Assembly: GCA_034505795.1 (NCBI GenBank)
Contig: JAPDQM010000002.1
Coordinates: 27,128-91,127, forward strand
DNA: 64,000 nucleotides
Direction of reading: 5' to 3'
Source: Thermofontimicrobium_A sp034505795
Lineage (GTDB): Bacteria > Zhuqueibacterota > Zhuqueibacteria > Thermofontimicrobiales > Thermofontimicrobiaceae
Numbering within the stretch: the stretch's first letter is position 1; each line of letters opens with the position of its first letter. Positions 36,189 to 45,425 of the stretch are shown here, in pieces. A program made the position numbers and the translations under genes. The notes below the pieces were generated by a model. It worked only from the letters and a program-made list of their open reading frames with translations, ran no database searches and was not told the DNA's origin.

Positions 36189-37012
36189 TTGCGAACCACC
36201 TGATAAGCAACCCCATTTTTTGATTTAAAATCTTCGCCAAACTGGCGCGCCTGAATTTCCGTTTCAAAGTCGCCCAACCAAACGACATACAACAAACGAT
36301 CACCAACATATTTGGTCGTTACTGTGGCGGGATAGCCCAGGCGGACGTACTGGTTTTTCTGCTTCTGAGCATTGTCGCGGTCACTAAAGGCACCAATTTG
36401 CACTGCATAGCGACCCTGCACCTGTGTGGCCTCGATCAATTGATCATATACATTTTCGTCTTTTTTGGGGGAGCCGCTCTCGGGTGTTGACCGGGCTTGT
36501 TTGAGCTCCTGTTGAGCGAGTGCTTTGAATGGCGATGAAGGATATTTTTCAATCAGCTCTTTCAACTCCGTTTCCGCAGAGTTAGAATAATTCATGGCAA
36601 TCAAGCAGCAAGCTGCCAGATATTTGGCCTCGGCGATGATGCTGGAACCAGGAAACTGGTCAACCAGATTATCGAGATACTGGCGCGCGGTGACATAGGA
36701 GCCAACGGCATAATAATATTGGGCAATTTTGAGCAGTGCTCGATCGGCGTACTTCGATTGAGGATACTTTCGGACAAGCTGCTCATACAGATGCACAGCG
36801 CGTTCGCCATCGGGCTCAATATAGGCCTCGATAAATAAGGTGATCTGGCTGTCGGGATATTTTCGGCTGATCTTTTCAAAATAGCTCTTGAGCTTATCCA
36901 GGCCATTGCTTTCAATCCACTGCAAGAGGTTATCTTCCAGTTCCTGCGCCCAGACAGAAACGGACATTGTTCCTAACAACAGCAGCAACAAATAGGGTAA
37001 TATTCTTTTCAT
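36185..37012 (-). CDS. Periplasmic TPR and SPOR-domain protein
   Basis: From ATG 37012 the product is 275 residues. A signal peptide ends at SVSVWAQ near residue 22. A helical TPR region with BamD-like spacing follows (residues about 35-170), and a C-terminal SPOR domain (QGRYAVQIGAFSDRDNAQ ... YVVWLGDFE). SPOR domains bind denuded septal peptidoglycan. The upstream frame to 37036 adds eight residues before the signal peptide and is unlikely. It is followed directly by the Mth938 gene. Confidence 0.88.
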   Translation of the reverse strand: MKRILPYLLLLLLGTMSVSVWAQELEDNLLQWIESNGLDKLKSYFEKISRKYPDSQITLFIEAYIEPDGERAVHLYEQLVRKYPQSKYADRALLKIAQYYYAVGSYVTARQYLDNLVDQFPGSSIIAEAKYLAACCLIAMNYSNSAETELKELIEKYPSSPFKALAQQELKQARSTPESGSPKKDENVYDQLIEATQVQGRYAVQIGAFSDRDNAQKQKNQYVRLGYPATVTTKYVGDRLLYVVWLGDFETEIQARQFGEDFKSKNGVAYQVVRK

Positions 37013-37087
37013 GGCAGATAGTCTTATGAAAATCATTCTTTCGTAGCTGTCACATTGGCTGCAATTAGTCCTGCTTGGTTAGTTCTT

Positions 37088-37182
37088 GTTGCAAGATTAT
37101 CAAAACAGGATAAATTGTCATTCCTGTCCGCCAACTGGCGGACAGGAATGACATCGTTTCTTTTGATTTCCATTTTTGCAAC
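37088..37182. repeat. 95-bp compound palindrome with an 18-bp perfect core
   Basis: The core at 37116-37153 pairs TGTCATTCCTGTCCGCCA with TGGCGGACAGGAATGACA around a 2-nt centre, a perfect 18-bp stem. Outside it, ATCAAAA (37099-37105) pairs with TTTTGAT (37161-37167) and GTTGCAA (37088-37094) with TTGCAAC (37176-37182). The core shares its CCGCCA-NN-TGGCGG centre and TGTCATT flank with the element at 3665-3816. It sits between lapB and the SPOR gene. Confidence 0.8.
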
Positions 37183-37186
37183 AGAT

Positions 37187-38332
37187 CTAGTTAAGAAATG
37201 TATCCCATTGATGACATTCCGGGCAATACCACAGTGGTTTGCGGGATATAAAACCACATTTTTTGCAGGTAAAATGCTGCGTATGCTCTTCCATTAATGT
37301 TTCGATCAAATCCAGGGCATAATTCAGGGCTTTGTCGCGTTTGCCCACCCGCATCATCAGATGTGCCAGATAACGCTTGGCCTGGTTTGAAGCCGGATTA
37401 CGCTCCAGCTCGGTCTGGCAAAGGCTGATGGCCTTGTCGATTTCGCCCTTGCGTTCATAGATATCCACCAACGAAAAGCGAATCCACTCGTTTTCGGGAT
37501 TCTCCTGGAGCAGAGATTGCAGGATATTTTCCACCTCGCCAAAAATGCCGGCCTCAAACAGAATATCTTTAATCTTGGTAAACCCCAAATAGGAATGTTG
37601 TGGCACCAGGGTAACGAATTTTTTGAGTTCTACCAGCGCATCATCGTAGCGATTTTCGCGAATGTATGAATCGCTCAAATACAGATAGGCTGGAGAACAC
37701 AATTTATCATATTTGATGGCCTCACGGAATTTAATGCGTCCGTCGCGCTCCTTGCCTTCTTCGATCAATTTCACCCCCGCTTGAACCTTATAGAGGGCCA
37801 ATAACCGGGGATTTTTTTCTCCACGTTGTTTGAGAATTTTTTTGAGGAGGTCGGCCGCTTTATCCCATTCGCCCGAGCGCTCATGCAGCCGAAGCATAAT
37901 TTCCTGAACCCACACCTCGTTATCGGTCAACTCCAGCAGTTTCTCGCATACCTGCATGGCGCGATCATATTTTTCCAGCGCCTGGTAGTCCTGAATCAAG
38001 CTTTTCAAAATTTCGGTCTTTTGACCAGCAGTCAAGTTTCGCCGAATCAACAAACCGCGGTGGATTTTGGTCGCTCGATCGACCATTCCCTGATCGCGGA
38101 AAATGTCGCCAATCTTCAAGTAGGCGTTGATATTGCTGGTATCCTGGCGCACCGTTTCACGAAGCTTCTCCAGCGCCATTTTTTTCTCGCCCATGATAAG
38201 GTAATTCAGCGCGGTGGTATACTCCAGCGAAACGTCTTTCTTCTTCTTTTTCGGATATCGGCTCCGATAGACCAGAAAAACGAATGCTGCAACCAGAAGG
38301 ACGATGATTCCTAACACTGTAAATGCTGACAT
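37187..38332 (-). CDS. lapB: LapB/YciM-like LPS assembly protein
   Basis: LapB is a membrane-anchored TPR protein that in E. coli controls LpxC turnover by FtsH and coordinates lipopolysaccharide assembly. The 381-residue product matches the layout: one N-terminal membrane helix (residues 5-22), a Lys-rich stop-transfer, TPR units, and a C-terminal rubredoxin-like metal site FTCKKCGF...WYCPECHQWDTF. AAGGA lies before the ATG. It is near lapA (162 bp) and miaB on the same strand. Confidence 0.88.
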   Translation of the reverse strand: MSAFTVLGIIVLLVAAFVFLVYRSRYPKKKKKDVSLEYTTALNYLIMGEKKMALEKLRETVRQDTSNINAYLKIGDIFRDQGMVDRATKIHRGLLIRRNLTAGQKTEILKSLIQDYQALEKYDRAMQVCEKLLELTDNEVWVQEIMLRLHERSGEWDKAADLLKKILKQRGEKNPRLLALYKVQAGVKLIEEGKERDGRIKFREAIKYDKLCSPAYLYLSDSYIRENRYDDALVELKKFVTLVPQHSYLGFTKIKDILFEAGIFGEVENILQSLLQENPENEWIRFSLVDIYERKGEIDKAISLCQTELERNPASNQAKRYLAHLMMRVGKRDKALNYALDLIETLMEEHTQHFTCKKCGFISRKPLWYCPECHQWDTFLN

Positions 38333-38494
38333 GGGTGCAATCCTTGCATGATGTTATGCGTTAATAGGAGTAATAATTCACAAAATCACTTTACGATCCG
38401 ATTAAAATGGAATAGCTTTCCTGCGAGCAGAGCATTTTTTCTCGTAGCTTAGACGATAAAAACACAGCATCGCTTAACAAAATTTCAGCCAGCA

Positions 38495-38824
38495 TCAGAG
38501 AATATCCTTTTCGATATCGTCCATTGCGTCCATATCCTCCTCAAGCGGTATATTCCGCAACTCATCGACTTCCTTGCGCAGGGCATTATTTTCTCTGTTG
38601 AGCATTCGTACTTCATTTTGCAACTTGAGGATTTTAAAAACAGACGCGATCAGCCAGACCAAAATGCCGACAGCAAACGATAGAAACATCACCATCCAGA
38701 GCGGCAACTCCTGCGTTCGCCATGCGAAGAAATTTACTCGTACCATTTCTTCAGTATTTTGCATTGCAAAGTAAATCATGAAGAGGAGCATGACTACCCA
38801 AAATATCCATTTAATTACCCACAT
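38495..38824 (-). CDS. lapA: LapA/DUF1049-family membrane protein
   Basis: The 109-residue product begins MWVIKWIFWVVMLLFMIYFA and has two membrane helices, with the LapA-type NTEEMVRVNFFAWR between them. A coiled coil (LQNEVRMLNRENNALRKEV) and acidic tail follow. LapA pairs with LapB in LPS regulation in other bacteria. The start is the ATG at 38824, with GGAGG only 4 nt upstream. It starts 22 bp after the miaB stop, so it is cotranscribed with miaB. Confidence 0.85.
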   Translation of the reverse strand: MWVIKWIFWVVMLLFMIYFAMQNTEEMVRVNFFAWRTQELPLWMVMFLSFAVGILVWLIASVFKILKLQNEVRMLNRENNALRKEVDELRNIPLEEDMDAMDDIEKDIL

Positions 38825-38846
38825 AAAGCCTCCATTTAATCGGTGG

Positions 38847-40169
38847 TTATTGCAACTCTCCGAACAGGGTTCTCCCGGCAGTCGCCACGATCTGAACATT
38901 TACCAATGAACCAGCCGGCGGATGGCCACTGGAAAAGACGACAATGTGATTGGAGTCAGTTCGACCCATGTATTGGTTCTTTTTTTTCTTCTTGCTCTGC
39001 CCTTCTACCAAAATGGTCTGCGTGCTGCCGAGCCATCGCTCATGGCGTCGCTGCGTTATTTCATCCTGAAGCTGATTTAACAACTGCAACCGACGGGTCT
39101 TTTCGGTCTCTGGAACCGAATCGGCCCATTGAAACGCAGTCGTCCCTGCGCGTGGGGAATATTTAAAAACAAAGATGGCATCGAACTCTGCCCGGCGCAC
39201 CAGATCCACGGTAGCCTCAAAATCAGCTTCGGTTTCGCCGGGAAATCCCACGATAATGTCCGTGTACAGGCCCAATTGCGGCATCTTTTCCCTGGCCAAC
39301 TCAATCAACTGCAGATAGTGGTCGCGAGTGTAATTGCGGTTCATTAGCTTTAAAATTTTATCCGATCCCGATTGCACTGGCAGATGCAAATGCTTGCAAA
39401 TTCGGGGATGTTCCGCCATCACCTCGATCAATTTTCCCGACAGGTCTTTGGGATGCGATGTGGCAAACCGTACCCGAGCAAGACCTGGAACATCCGCCAC
39501 CTGGCGCACTAAATCGGCAAAATCGTACCGGCCATCATGATAGGAATTGACATTTTGCCCCAATAACGTCACTTCCAGAAACCCATCCTGCACCAGCCTG
39601 GTCACCTCGGCAACCACTTCTTTCGCCGGACGACTGCGCTCACGGCCGCGAACATACGGCACAATGCAATAGGCACAAAAATTATTGCAGCCGCGCATGA
39701 TCGCCACCCACGCGCTTACGCCAGCCTGGCGGCTGGGATATAGTTCCGAATACACCTCATGATCATCCAATTCGGCCAATTGAAGTTGGTGCTCGTGAGA
39801 CCCATTATTCAATTTCTGTAACAGATCAGGCAACGAGCGATAGTTATCCGGGCCGATAATAAAATTGACAAATGGTTTCTGCTGCAATATCTCATCCTGC
39901 AGCCGCATGGCCATGCACCCAAGTACTCCGATTAATAAATCTGGTCGTGTCGATTTCAACAATCGCAACGCATCCAACCGCCCGAGGACCCGCGTTTCAG
40001 CATGTTGTCGCACACTGCAAGTATTCAGCAGAATCAGATCTGAATCATCCAGCGACGCGGCAGGTTCATATCCTTGCTGCCTCAAAATACCAGCCACCAG
40101 CTCCGAATCGTATTTGTTCATCTGGCAGCCATAAGTTTCAATATAATATTTTTTTGATTGCTTTGTCAT
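38847..40169 (-). CDS. miaB: tRNA 2-methylthio-N6-isopentenyladenosine synthase MiaB
   Basis: MiaB is a radical-SAM methylthiotransferase that modifies A37 of tRNA. The 440-residue product has the N-terminal UPF0004 domain (YIETYGCQMNKYDSE, NTCSVRQHAE, GCMA), the radical-SAM cluster motif CNNFCAYC in MRGCNNFCAYCIVPYVRGRE, and a C-terminal TRAM domain. The ATG at 40169 lies only 10 nt from the -10 element, so the message should be nearly leaderless and no ribosome site is present. It heads a miaB-lapA-lapB group. Confidence 0.96.
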   Translation of the reverse strand: MTKQSKKYYIETYGCQMNKYDSELVAGILRQQGYEPAASLDDSDLILLNTCSVRQHAETRVLGRLDALRLLKSTRPDLLIGVLGCMAMRLQDEILQQKPFVNFIIGPDNYRSLPDLLQKLNNGSHEHQLQLAELDDHEVYSELYPSRQAGVSAWVAIMRGCNNFCAYCIVPYVRGRERSRPAKEVVAEVTRLVQDGFLEVTLLGQNVNSYHDGRYDFADLVRQVADVPGLARVRFATSHPKDLSGKLIEVMAEHPRICKHLHLPVQSGSDKILKLMNRNYTRDHYLQLIELAREKMPQLGLYTDIIVGFPGETEADFEATVDLVRRAEFDAIFVFKYSPRAGTTAFQWADSVPETEKTRRLQLLNQLQDEITQRRHERWLGSTQTILVEGQSKKKKKNQYMGRTDSNHIVVFSSGHPPAGSLVNVQIVATAGRTLFGELQ

Positions 40170-40178
40170 GCCGCTTAA

Positions 40179-40207
40179 ATAATACTAATATTTTGTTAAA
40201 TTGTCAA
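40179..40207 (-). promoter_or_regulatory. Sigma-70-type promoter for miaB, predicting a leaderless mRNA
   Basis: On the minus strand, TTGACA (40207-40202) and TATTAT (40184-40179) are 17 bp apart. The miaB ATG at 40169 begins 10 nt after the -10, so transcription would begin within about 3 nt of the start codon. No ribosome binding site fits in that space. Confidence 0.75.
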
Positions 40208-40379
40208 TAAAATTATTCGAATAGCCTTAAAATCCATAAGCGTCTGACCTGCGGAGTTTAGTATACCCTGAAATCTTAGGCAACTGTCGGTCAACTGAAC
40301 GCTGCGCTGAAGATTCCGAAACAGAATCCTTATCATCATTGCTGCTGTTCGCTTCATGGCGTTTCGTCAGCCAGAGATG

Positions 40380-41789
40380 CTAAGGCATTTCCGTAGACAG
40401 GCCAGGTTCCGTCTGACGGATGGGATCGAGGACGCGATCCAGCACCTCCGCAGGCAAAATGTTCTTTTCTAGTGCCACCTGCCGGATAGTTTTGCCAGTT
40501 TCAAAGGCTGCCTGGGCAATTTGCGCCGCAGCATCATAACCAATATGCGGCGCCAGGGCAGTCGCCAAAGCCAGGCTGTGTTCCACCAGGGATTCGGCCC
40601 GCTCCCGATTGGCTACAATTCCATCCACGCAGCGATCGACAAAGGTACGAACTCCATTGGTTAATAACCGAATCGACTCCAGCAGATGATAGGCCATCAT
40701 GGGCATCATAACATTCAGTTCGAAATTGCCATGTTGTCCGCCGAGCGTAATAGCCGTATCATTGCCGATCACGGTTGCGCAGAGCATCATTATGGATTCC
40801 GGTATCACGGGATTGACCTTGCCGGGCATAATCGAGCTGCCAGGCTGCAATGACGGCAGCGTGATTTCGCCGATCCCGCACCGGGGGCCGGAATTCAGCC
40901 AGCGCAAATCGTTGGCAATTTTCATCAGACTCACCGCGATCGTTTTGAGTTGGCCGCTAACCGCAACCATGGCATCTCGGGCTGCCAGGGCCTCAAAGCG
41001 GTTGGCGGCTGCTACGAACGGAATGCCAGTGTAGTATGAAATCTTTTGTATTGTCAGTTCGGCAAATTTTTTATGCGTATTGATGCCGGTGCCAATGGCA
41101 GTGCCCCCCAATGCCAATTCTCGCAGATGATTTTCCGCACTTCGAATGCGCTCTATCCCATGACCTATCTGCGAAGCATAGCCGCTAAACTCCTGCCCCA
41201 TGCGCATGGGTACCGCATCCTGGAGATGGGTTCGGCCAATTTTGATCACTTGATCGAACTCGGCCGCTTTGTGCTGCAATGCATCATACAAATATTGCAG
41301 CGCTGGCACCAGGCTCTTCTGTAGCCCCTCCAGCGAAGCGATATGGATCGCTGTCGGTATCACATCGTTGCTGGATTGCCCCAGATTGACATGGTCGTTG
41401 GGATGAACCGGCTGCTTGCTTCCTAACTCTCCCCCCAAAATCTCATTGGCGCGATTGGCAATGATTTCGTTAGCATTCATGTTGGTCGAAGTACCCGAGC
41501 CAGTTTGGTAAACATCTACCACAAAATCATGATCAAACTTACCATCAATCACCTCATTCGCCGCTTTCATGATGGCCCGTGCAAGGTCCTTCTCCAGCAA
41601 ACATAGTTTCAAATTGGTCTCAGCCGCGGCTCGCTTAATAATGCCCAACGCTCGAATAAATTGGCGCGGCAAACGATACCCGCTGATCTGAAAATTTTCG
41701 TATGCCCGCTGGGTTTGGGCACCATAATATGCAGCAACAGGTACCCGCACTTTTCCCAGCGTATCGCTTTCGATTCGATATTCGCTCAT
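40380..41789 (-). CDS. fumC: Class II fumarate hydratase
   Basis: FumC interconverts fumarate and malate without an iron-sulfur cluster. The 469-residue protein has the superfamily signature GSSIMPGKVNP, SGTSTNMNANEI, HPNDHVNLGQSSND, and the catalytic His region GRTHLQDAVP. Aspartase is related, but the overall layout and the conserved NEVIDG...F..DVYQTGSGTSTNMN favour fumarase. GGAG lies 3 nt before the ATG. No other TCA-cycle gene is near. Confidence 0.92.
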   Translation of the reverse strand: MSEYRIESDTLGKVRVPVAAYYGAQTQRAYENFQISGYRLPRQFIRALGIIKRAAAETNLKLCLLEKDLARAIMKAANEVIDGKFDHDFVVDVYQTGSGTSTNMNANEIIANRANEILGGELGSKQPVHPNDHVNLGQSSNDVIPTAIHIASLEGLQKSLVPALQYLYDALQHKAAEFDQVIKIGRTHLQDAVPMRMGQEFSGYASQIGHGIERIRSAENHLRELALGGTAIGTGINTHKKFAELTIQKISYYTGIPFVAAANRFEALAARDAMVAVSGQLKTIAVSLMKIANDLRWLNSGPRCGIGEITLPSLQPGSSIMPGKVNPVIPESIMMLCATVIGNDTAITLGGQHGNFELNVMMPMMAYHLLESIRLLTNGVRTFVDRCVDGIVANRERAESLVEHSLALATALAPHIGYDAAAQIAQAAFETGKTIRQVALEKNILPAEVLDRVLDPIRQTEPGLSTEMP

Positions 41790-42471
41790 TCTGCTCCATT
41801 ATTTTGATTTTTAATTTTGTCAATGAGAAATTATTCACTGCTGGGAATGATGTAAGTTCCATTTTGCAATGATAAATTTCTGATAAATTACTGCCCAACT
41901 TATTCGATTTTTAATTGTAATTCTGATCGAGATCTTGGGCCCAGCGACCGGATGGACTCGCTGTTGTAGCTTTCATAATTTAGAAATTTCGACCAATGAC
42001 AAACTTGCCATTTTACCATAACCTCAATGCACAATGGGTCGCTTCGCATAAATTGGCACCGGCGAGACAGTTTATATCAGGAAAGCGTGATCGATCACAG
42101 GATTAGTGAATAACGACCGCTAACGCGGTTTCAGCAATTGCTTTGCATTGCTTATGGCGACACATTATATTGCAGTTATAATTCAATTCCCGTTAAATGA
42201 ACCTATTTTTCATCGTCCTATTTGTTGCTGCCGCGAAAAATGCCCAAAGCCGTCTCATTCGTTGCAAGGTATATCCCATTCATGACGAAAAATATACTAA
42301 CATTTGCTCAGAGAATATTCAACCATGAAAAAGATATTGCTTTTTTCAATTTTTTTCATGATATTATTCCGCGGCAAGTGAACGCCTTGATTATCGCTTT
42401 AAAGCAAACAAAAGCTGGTTTTCCTGACATCACCTGGCCGGAGATAACGATGAGGCTTTTAGGGTGTTGCT
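41790..42471. other. 682-bp gap between divergent fumC and the fusion gene
   Basis: No well-supported gene is seen. A TTGACA lies close to fumC on the minus strand but without a good -10. A hairpin-like pair, CATGAAAAA and TTTTTTCATG (42323-42361), is near the right side. A possible 96-residue frame from 42222 lacks a start with ribosome site and overlaps the next gene. Confidence 0.5.
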
Positions 42472-43962
42472 ATGAAAAAGAATATCGAAATCGAACCCAT
42501 TCCATTTCATAATAAAATCTTTTTTTGTGATATTATCGGTTATTCAAAGCTAAATCCAGTGAACCAGTATGAATGCCACGCTCAACTCACGCGCATCATC
42601 CGAAGCTGCCTGGATAAGCTTAGCGCAAAACTCCTGGAGGATGTAATTGCTCTGCCCACCGGAGATGGGCTGATCTTGAATTATATCAAACCAGAGCCGG
42701 ACATCCACCTCAAAACCGCATTGATGGTCCTGGAAATCCTGGCGAAATACAACAAGAATACCTTCTGGCCCATCAATCTCCGCATTGGTTTGAACACCAA
42801 TGTGGATTCCATCGTGCTCGACTTGAATAATAAGAAAAATATTGTGGGCAAAGGCATCAATCTGGCCGAGCGCATCACCAATTTAAGCACTCATGGCCGG
42901 ATTCTGATGCACAAGCGCGTCTACGAGGATTTAAGCAACTATAAAAAATATGATGGTAAACTGGTCTTTGTCGGCGACTTCACCGTGAAGCATGATGTGG
43001 TAGTACCGATCTATCAATACGTGGATTACGAATGCGACTATTTGGACAATACACCGTTAGAAAAGGCCGAGGCAAAGAGCGCATCGTTAACGTTAGGCGA
43101 CATCCGCCAGCGCCGGTTAAAAGAAAATATTCTGAGCATCAAACTTCGAGGCTACGATCAAGATTATTTTGATGATCTGCATGAATACCTGGAGGAATTC
43201 TTGGACACTCAGGAATTATTCCAGAACACCAAAATCGCAGTCAATTGGATTGCCACTGAAATGCTGGATAATGTGTTCAAGCATGGTCAACTCAGTCACA
43301 ACGATGAAGTGTTACTGCGGCTGGACCGGGTGAAAAATGGCATTTTTATCTCGACGGAGCAGCCCGATATTCCTCGTTTCAACCTGCGCGAAGCAGATGC
43401 CGGCGGCGAGGAACATTTTCTCTCCATGCTGAAACGAAAAGGGATCGCCGTCAATGTGTTACATTCCAACAATCGCATGACCATCTCCTGCACCCTACCG
43501 ATGGAGTTTCACATCCGGGAATTGAAGCTGTTGAATGTCGAGGAAGAGGTCAAAGTGAATGAGACCATCCGCCAGGCGTTGAACATTGCCGAAAACGAAC
43601 GCAAAGAATTTAGCGCCACGCTGAGCTACACCATCCTGGACAAAGGCATTTGCTTCATCAAAGCGCAGGATAAAATGTATCAAGACGAGGCTGCCCATTT
43701 CAAAACATTGATCGAAAAATTGATCGCGGCCAAAACCATCGATATCATCGTTGATTTGTCCGAACTCACCTATATCTGCTCCTCCGGCATAGCCAATTTG
43801 ATGAACGCCTATCGCAACATTCGCAACGAGGGTGGCACCATCATTTTTGTCAATCCCCATGAAAAAGTGCGCGAAATTTTTAGCATTTGCAAGGCCGATC
43901 AAATTCTCCAAATCGTCCCCAGCTTGGACAGTGCCCTGGCCTATTTTCAGATGTTTTTCTGA
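42472..43962 (+). CDS. Cyclase-homology/HATPase/STAS fusion protein
   Basis: This 496-residue protein appears to fuse three signalling domains. Residues about 12-190 resemble a class III nucleotidyl cyclase: D20 and D65 (in PTGDG) match the metal Asp residues, and N130 and R134 (GKGINLAERI) match the transition-state pair. The purine-selecting Lys is not obvious. Residues about 230-360 resemble an RsbW-type HATPase (NWIATEMLDNVFKHG). Residues about 385-496 are a STAS domain (VDLSELTYICSSGIANL) with the phosphorylatable Ser but Cys in place of the usual Asp. AGGG lies about 8 nt before the ATG. Confidence 0.7.
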   Translation: MKKNIEIEPIPFHNKIFFCDIIGYSKLNPVNQYECHAQLTRIIRSCLDKLSAKLLEDVIALPTGDGLILNYIKPEPDIHLKTALMVLEILAKYNKNTFWPINLRIGLNTNVDSIVLDLNNKKNIVGKGINLAERITNLSTHGRILMHKRVYEDLSNYKKYDGKLVFVGDFTVKHDVVVPIYQYVDYECDYLDNTPLEKAEAKSASLTLGDIRQRRLKENILSIKLRGYDQDYFDDLHEYLEEFLDTQELFQNTKIAVNWIATEMLDNVFKHGQLSHNDEVLLRLDRVKNGIFISTEQPDIPRFNLREADAGGEEHFLSMLKRKGIAVNVLHSNNRMTISCTLPMEFHIRELKLLNVEEEVKVNETIRQALNIAENERKEFSATLSYTILDKGICFIKAQDKMYQDEAAHFKTLIEKLIAAKTIDIIVDLSELTYICSSGIANLMNAYRNIRNEGGTIIFVNPHEKVREIFSICKADQILQIVPSLDSALAYFQMFF

Positions 43963-44026
43963 CCAGCAGTCAGCCTGTCATGCGAAATGATCTGCGCGCA
44001 AATTTTATTTCTCGTCGAAATATTGC

Positions 44027-44054
44027 TTGACTTTGTGCATATTTTTATTATTTT
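44027..44054 (+). promoter_or_regulatory. Possible promoter for the small membrane protein
   Basis: TTGACT (44027-44032) and TATTTT (44049-44054) are 16 bp apart, giving a leader of about 170 nt before the ATG at 44230. Nothing else is recognised in the 43963-44229 gap. Confidence 0.5.
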
Positions 44055-44229
44055 ATGAGGTAAAGAAAAACCTAAAATAACGTAACAGGCTGGAATGCTG
44101 AAGCGAAAGAAGCTAAGTTATCGTCAAATCGAATATAGGCAAGATAGCTTTGCGGCCATCATCGGTCCGAATCCTTCGGGCTAAAACAAAACCACAGCAT
44201 CATTCATTATTTTAGGAGGAGGAAACAAT

Positions 44230-44415
44230 ATGAGACTAACCGCACCCAAGCGATCGGTGTTCTGGATTTCAATTATCATCGCGCTCATTGGCGTGCTCGC
44301 GAAATTGGCAAAGTACGTCGATGCCTCTCTGGGGGGCGCTGACGCTTACTCTTTTCTCATTCTTCTGGTCGGTTTTGTCCTGCTGGTGCTGGGAATTTTT
44401 GTCAAGGGCTTCTAA
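44230..44415 (+). CDS. Two-helix small membrane protein
   Basis: The 61-residue product has two hydrophobic segments, about residues 10-29 and 40-60, joined by a short loop with Asp residues. AGGAGGAGG lies 7 nt upstream of the ATG, strong support that it is translated. I do not recognise a family. It follows the fusion gene by 267 bp and has its own possible promoter. Confidence 0.7.
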   Translation: MRLTAPKRSVFWISIIIALIGVLAKLAKYVDASLGGADAYSFLILLVGFVLLVLGIFVKGF

Positions 44416-44747
44416 CGCTACCCAGAACCCATCGATTCTTGCGCCTAAGATGATTCAAGATGGCGGTGTGTCTGAATCATTAAGGCGGCTGTGTTGATGC
44501 TGCTGTAAAGCGGAAAAGTAGAATATAATTCTGGGACGATGGGGAGATATTTTTGCGCCGGCAATTTGCAGTAGGGCCATAACCAGCAGCTACTGACCTG
44601 ACGCTCACGGAGACACCTCTGGTGGGTTTAGACTTCTCCTGAAGCTAAGAGCATTCTCGAAACAGTATCGAAACCCTCTCTGAGAAAGTGAACTGTGCTA
44701 AAAGATATTGGCTGGTTAACATTTTTCTTTGAGAGGGTTTTCCAATT
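44416..44747. other. 332-bp gap with no gene seen
   Basis: I see no coding frame, clear promoter or strong terminator in this stretch. Confidence 0.5.
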
Positions 44748-45083
44748 CTATTCCATGTATTCCTCCTCATCGTCATCAAGGAAACGATCCGGCCCATCCT
44801 GGATGCGTTTGAGGATCATGCCGGCAATTACGGCTGTCATGCCCAAAATCAGGGCCAGCCAGATATATTTTGTCTGTTCGTGCTGCAGCACTGAAGCTAT
44901 GGCTGGCAACACTTCGGGCGAGGCGAAAGTGGAATCAACGGCTGCGGTGTTTCCAAGCGGATTCACTACGGTGTTCTCAACCGGATCGGGTACAAGCATT
45001 AGCGATAACCCATAAACCAGCAGCGCTCCTAACATCAAAAAGATGCCAATTAGAAATAGCCATTGGTAAAGTCTCATGTTCAT
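44748..45083 (-). CDS. Putative two-helix membrane protein with acidic tail
   Basis: From the ATG at 45083 the product is 111 residues: a membrane helix (residues about 8-28), an extracytoplasmic loop of about 45 residues, a second helix (IWLALILGMTAVIAGMIL), and an acidic cytoplasmic tail (DDDEEEYME). The layout is coherent, which favours a real gene, but the ribosome site is weak and no family is recognised. A TTG 30 bp further upstream would add 10 residues. Confidence 0.5.
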   Translation of the reverse strand: MNMRLYQWLFLIGIFLMLGALLVYGLSLMLVPDPVENTVVNPLGNTAAVDSTFASPEVLPAIASVLQHEQTKYIWLALILGMTAVIAGMILKRIQDGPDRFLDDDEEEYME

Positions 45084-45425
45084 CCCATGATTAAATCCAT
45101 TGAATGATGCCAATATCTAATGCTAATTTTTTGTCATTAACGCTTTCGAGCGATCAGCGAAATTTGCAGTCCCAGAGCACGGATAAGTTGGAAAATTTTT
45201 ATTATGTTTTGAAAAATGTTCTCCGAGAATATATACAATTTTACCTTTAGTTGCAATGAAAAGCTTCGAAATAGTTAGCTCTGACATCATTTTGCCAATT
45301 GACTATCAGCGGTTGAGGGCGCCAGGGATGGCCATCAGACAACCCCTGGCTGCGCGAGATTGGCCCAATACATGTAGATGCTGAATAAAGAAAAACCATT
45401 TAGCAACCAGCAAGGAGAGAGCGCC
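45084..45425. other. 342-bp gap between divergent genes
   Basis: This stretch is between the small membrane gene on the minus strand and the oxidoreductase on the plus strand. No gene or strong promoter is evident. Confidence 0.5.

Noticed and set aside
41790..41830. Promoter for fumC on the minus strand
   Set aside because: A TTGACA is present, but at 16-17 bp spacing the -10 would be TAATGG or AATGGA, overlapping the ribosome site; too weak to annotate.
42222..42512. 96-residue plus-strand frame before the fusion gene
   Set aside because: No ribosome site, no recognisable sequence and overlap with the well-supported gene starting at 42472.
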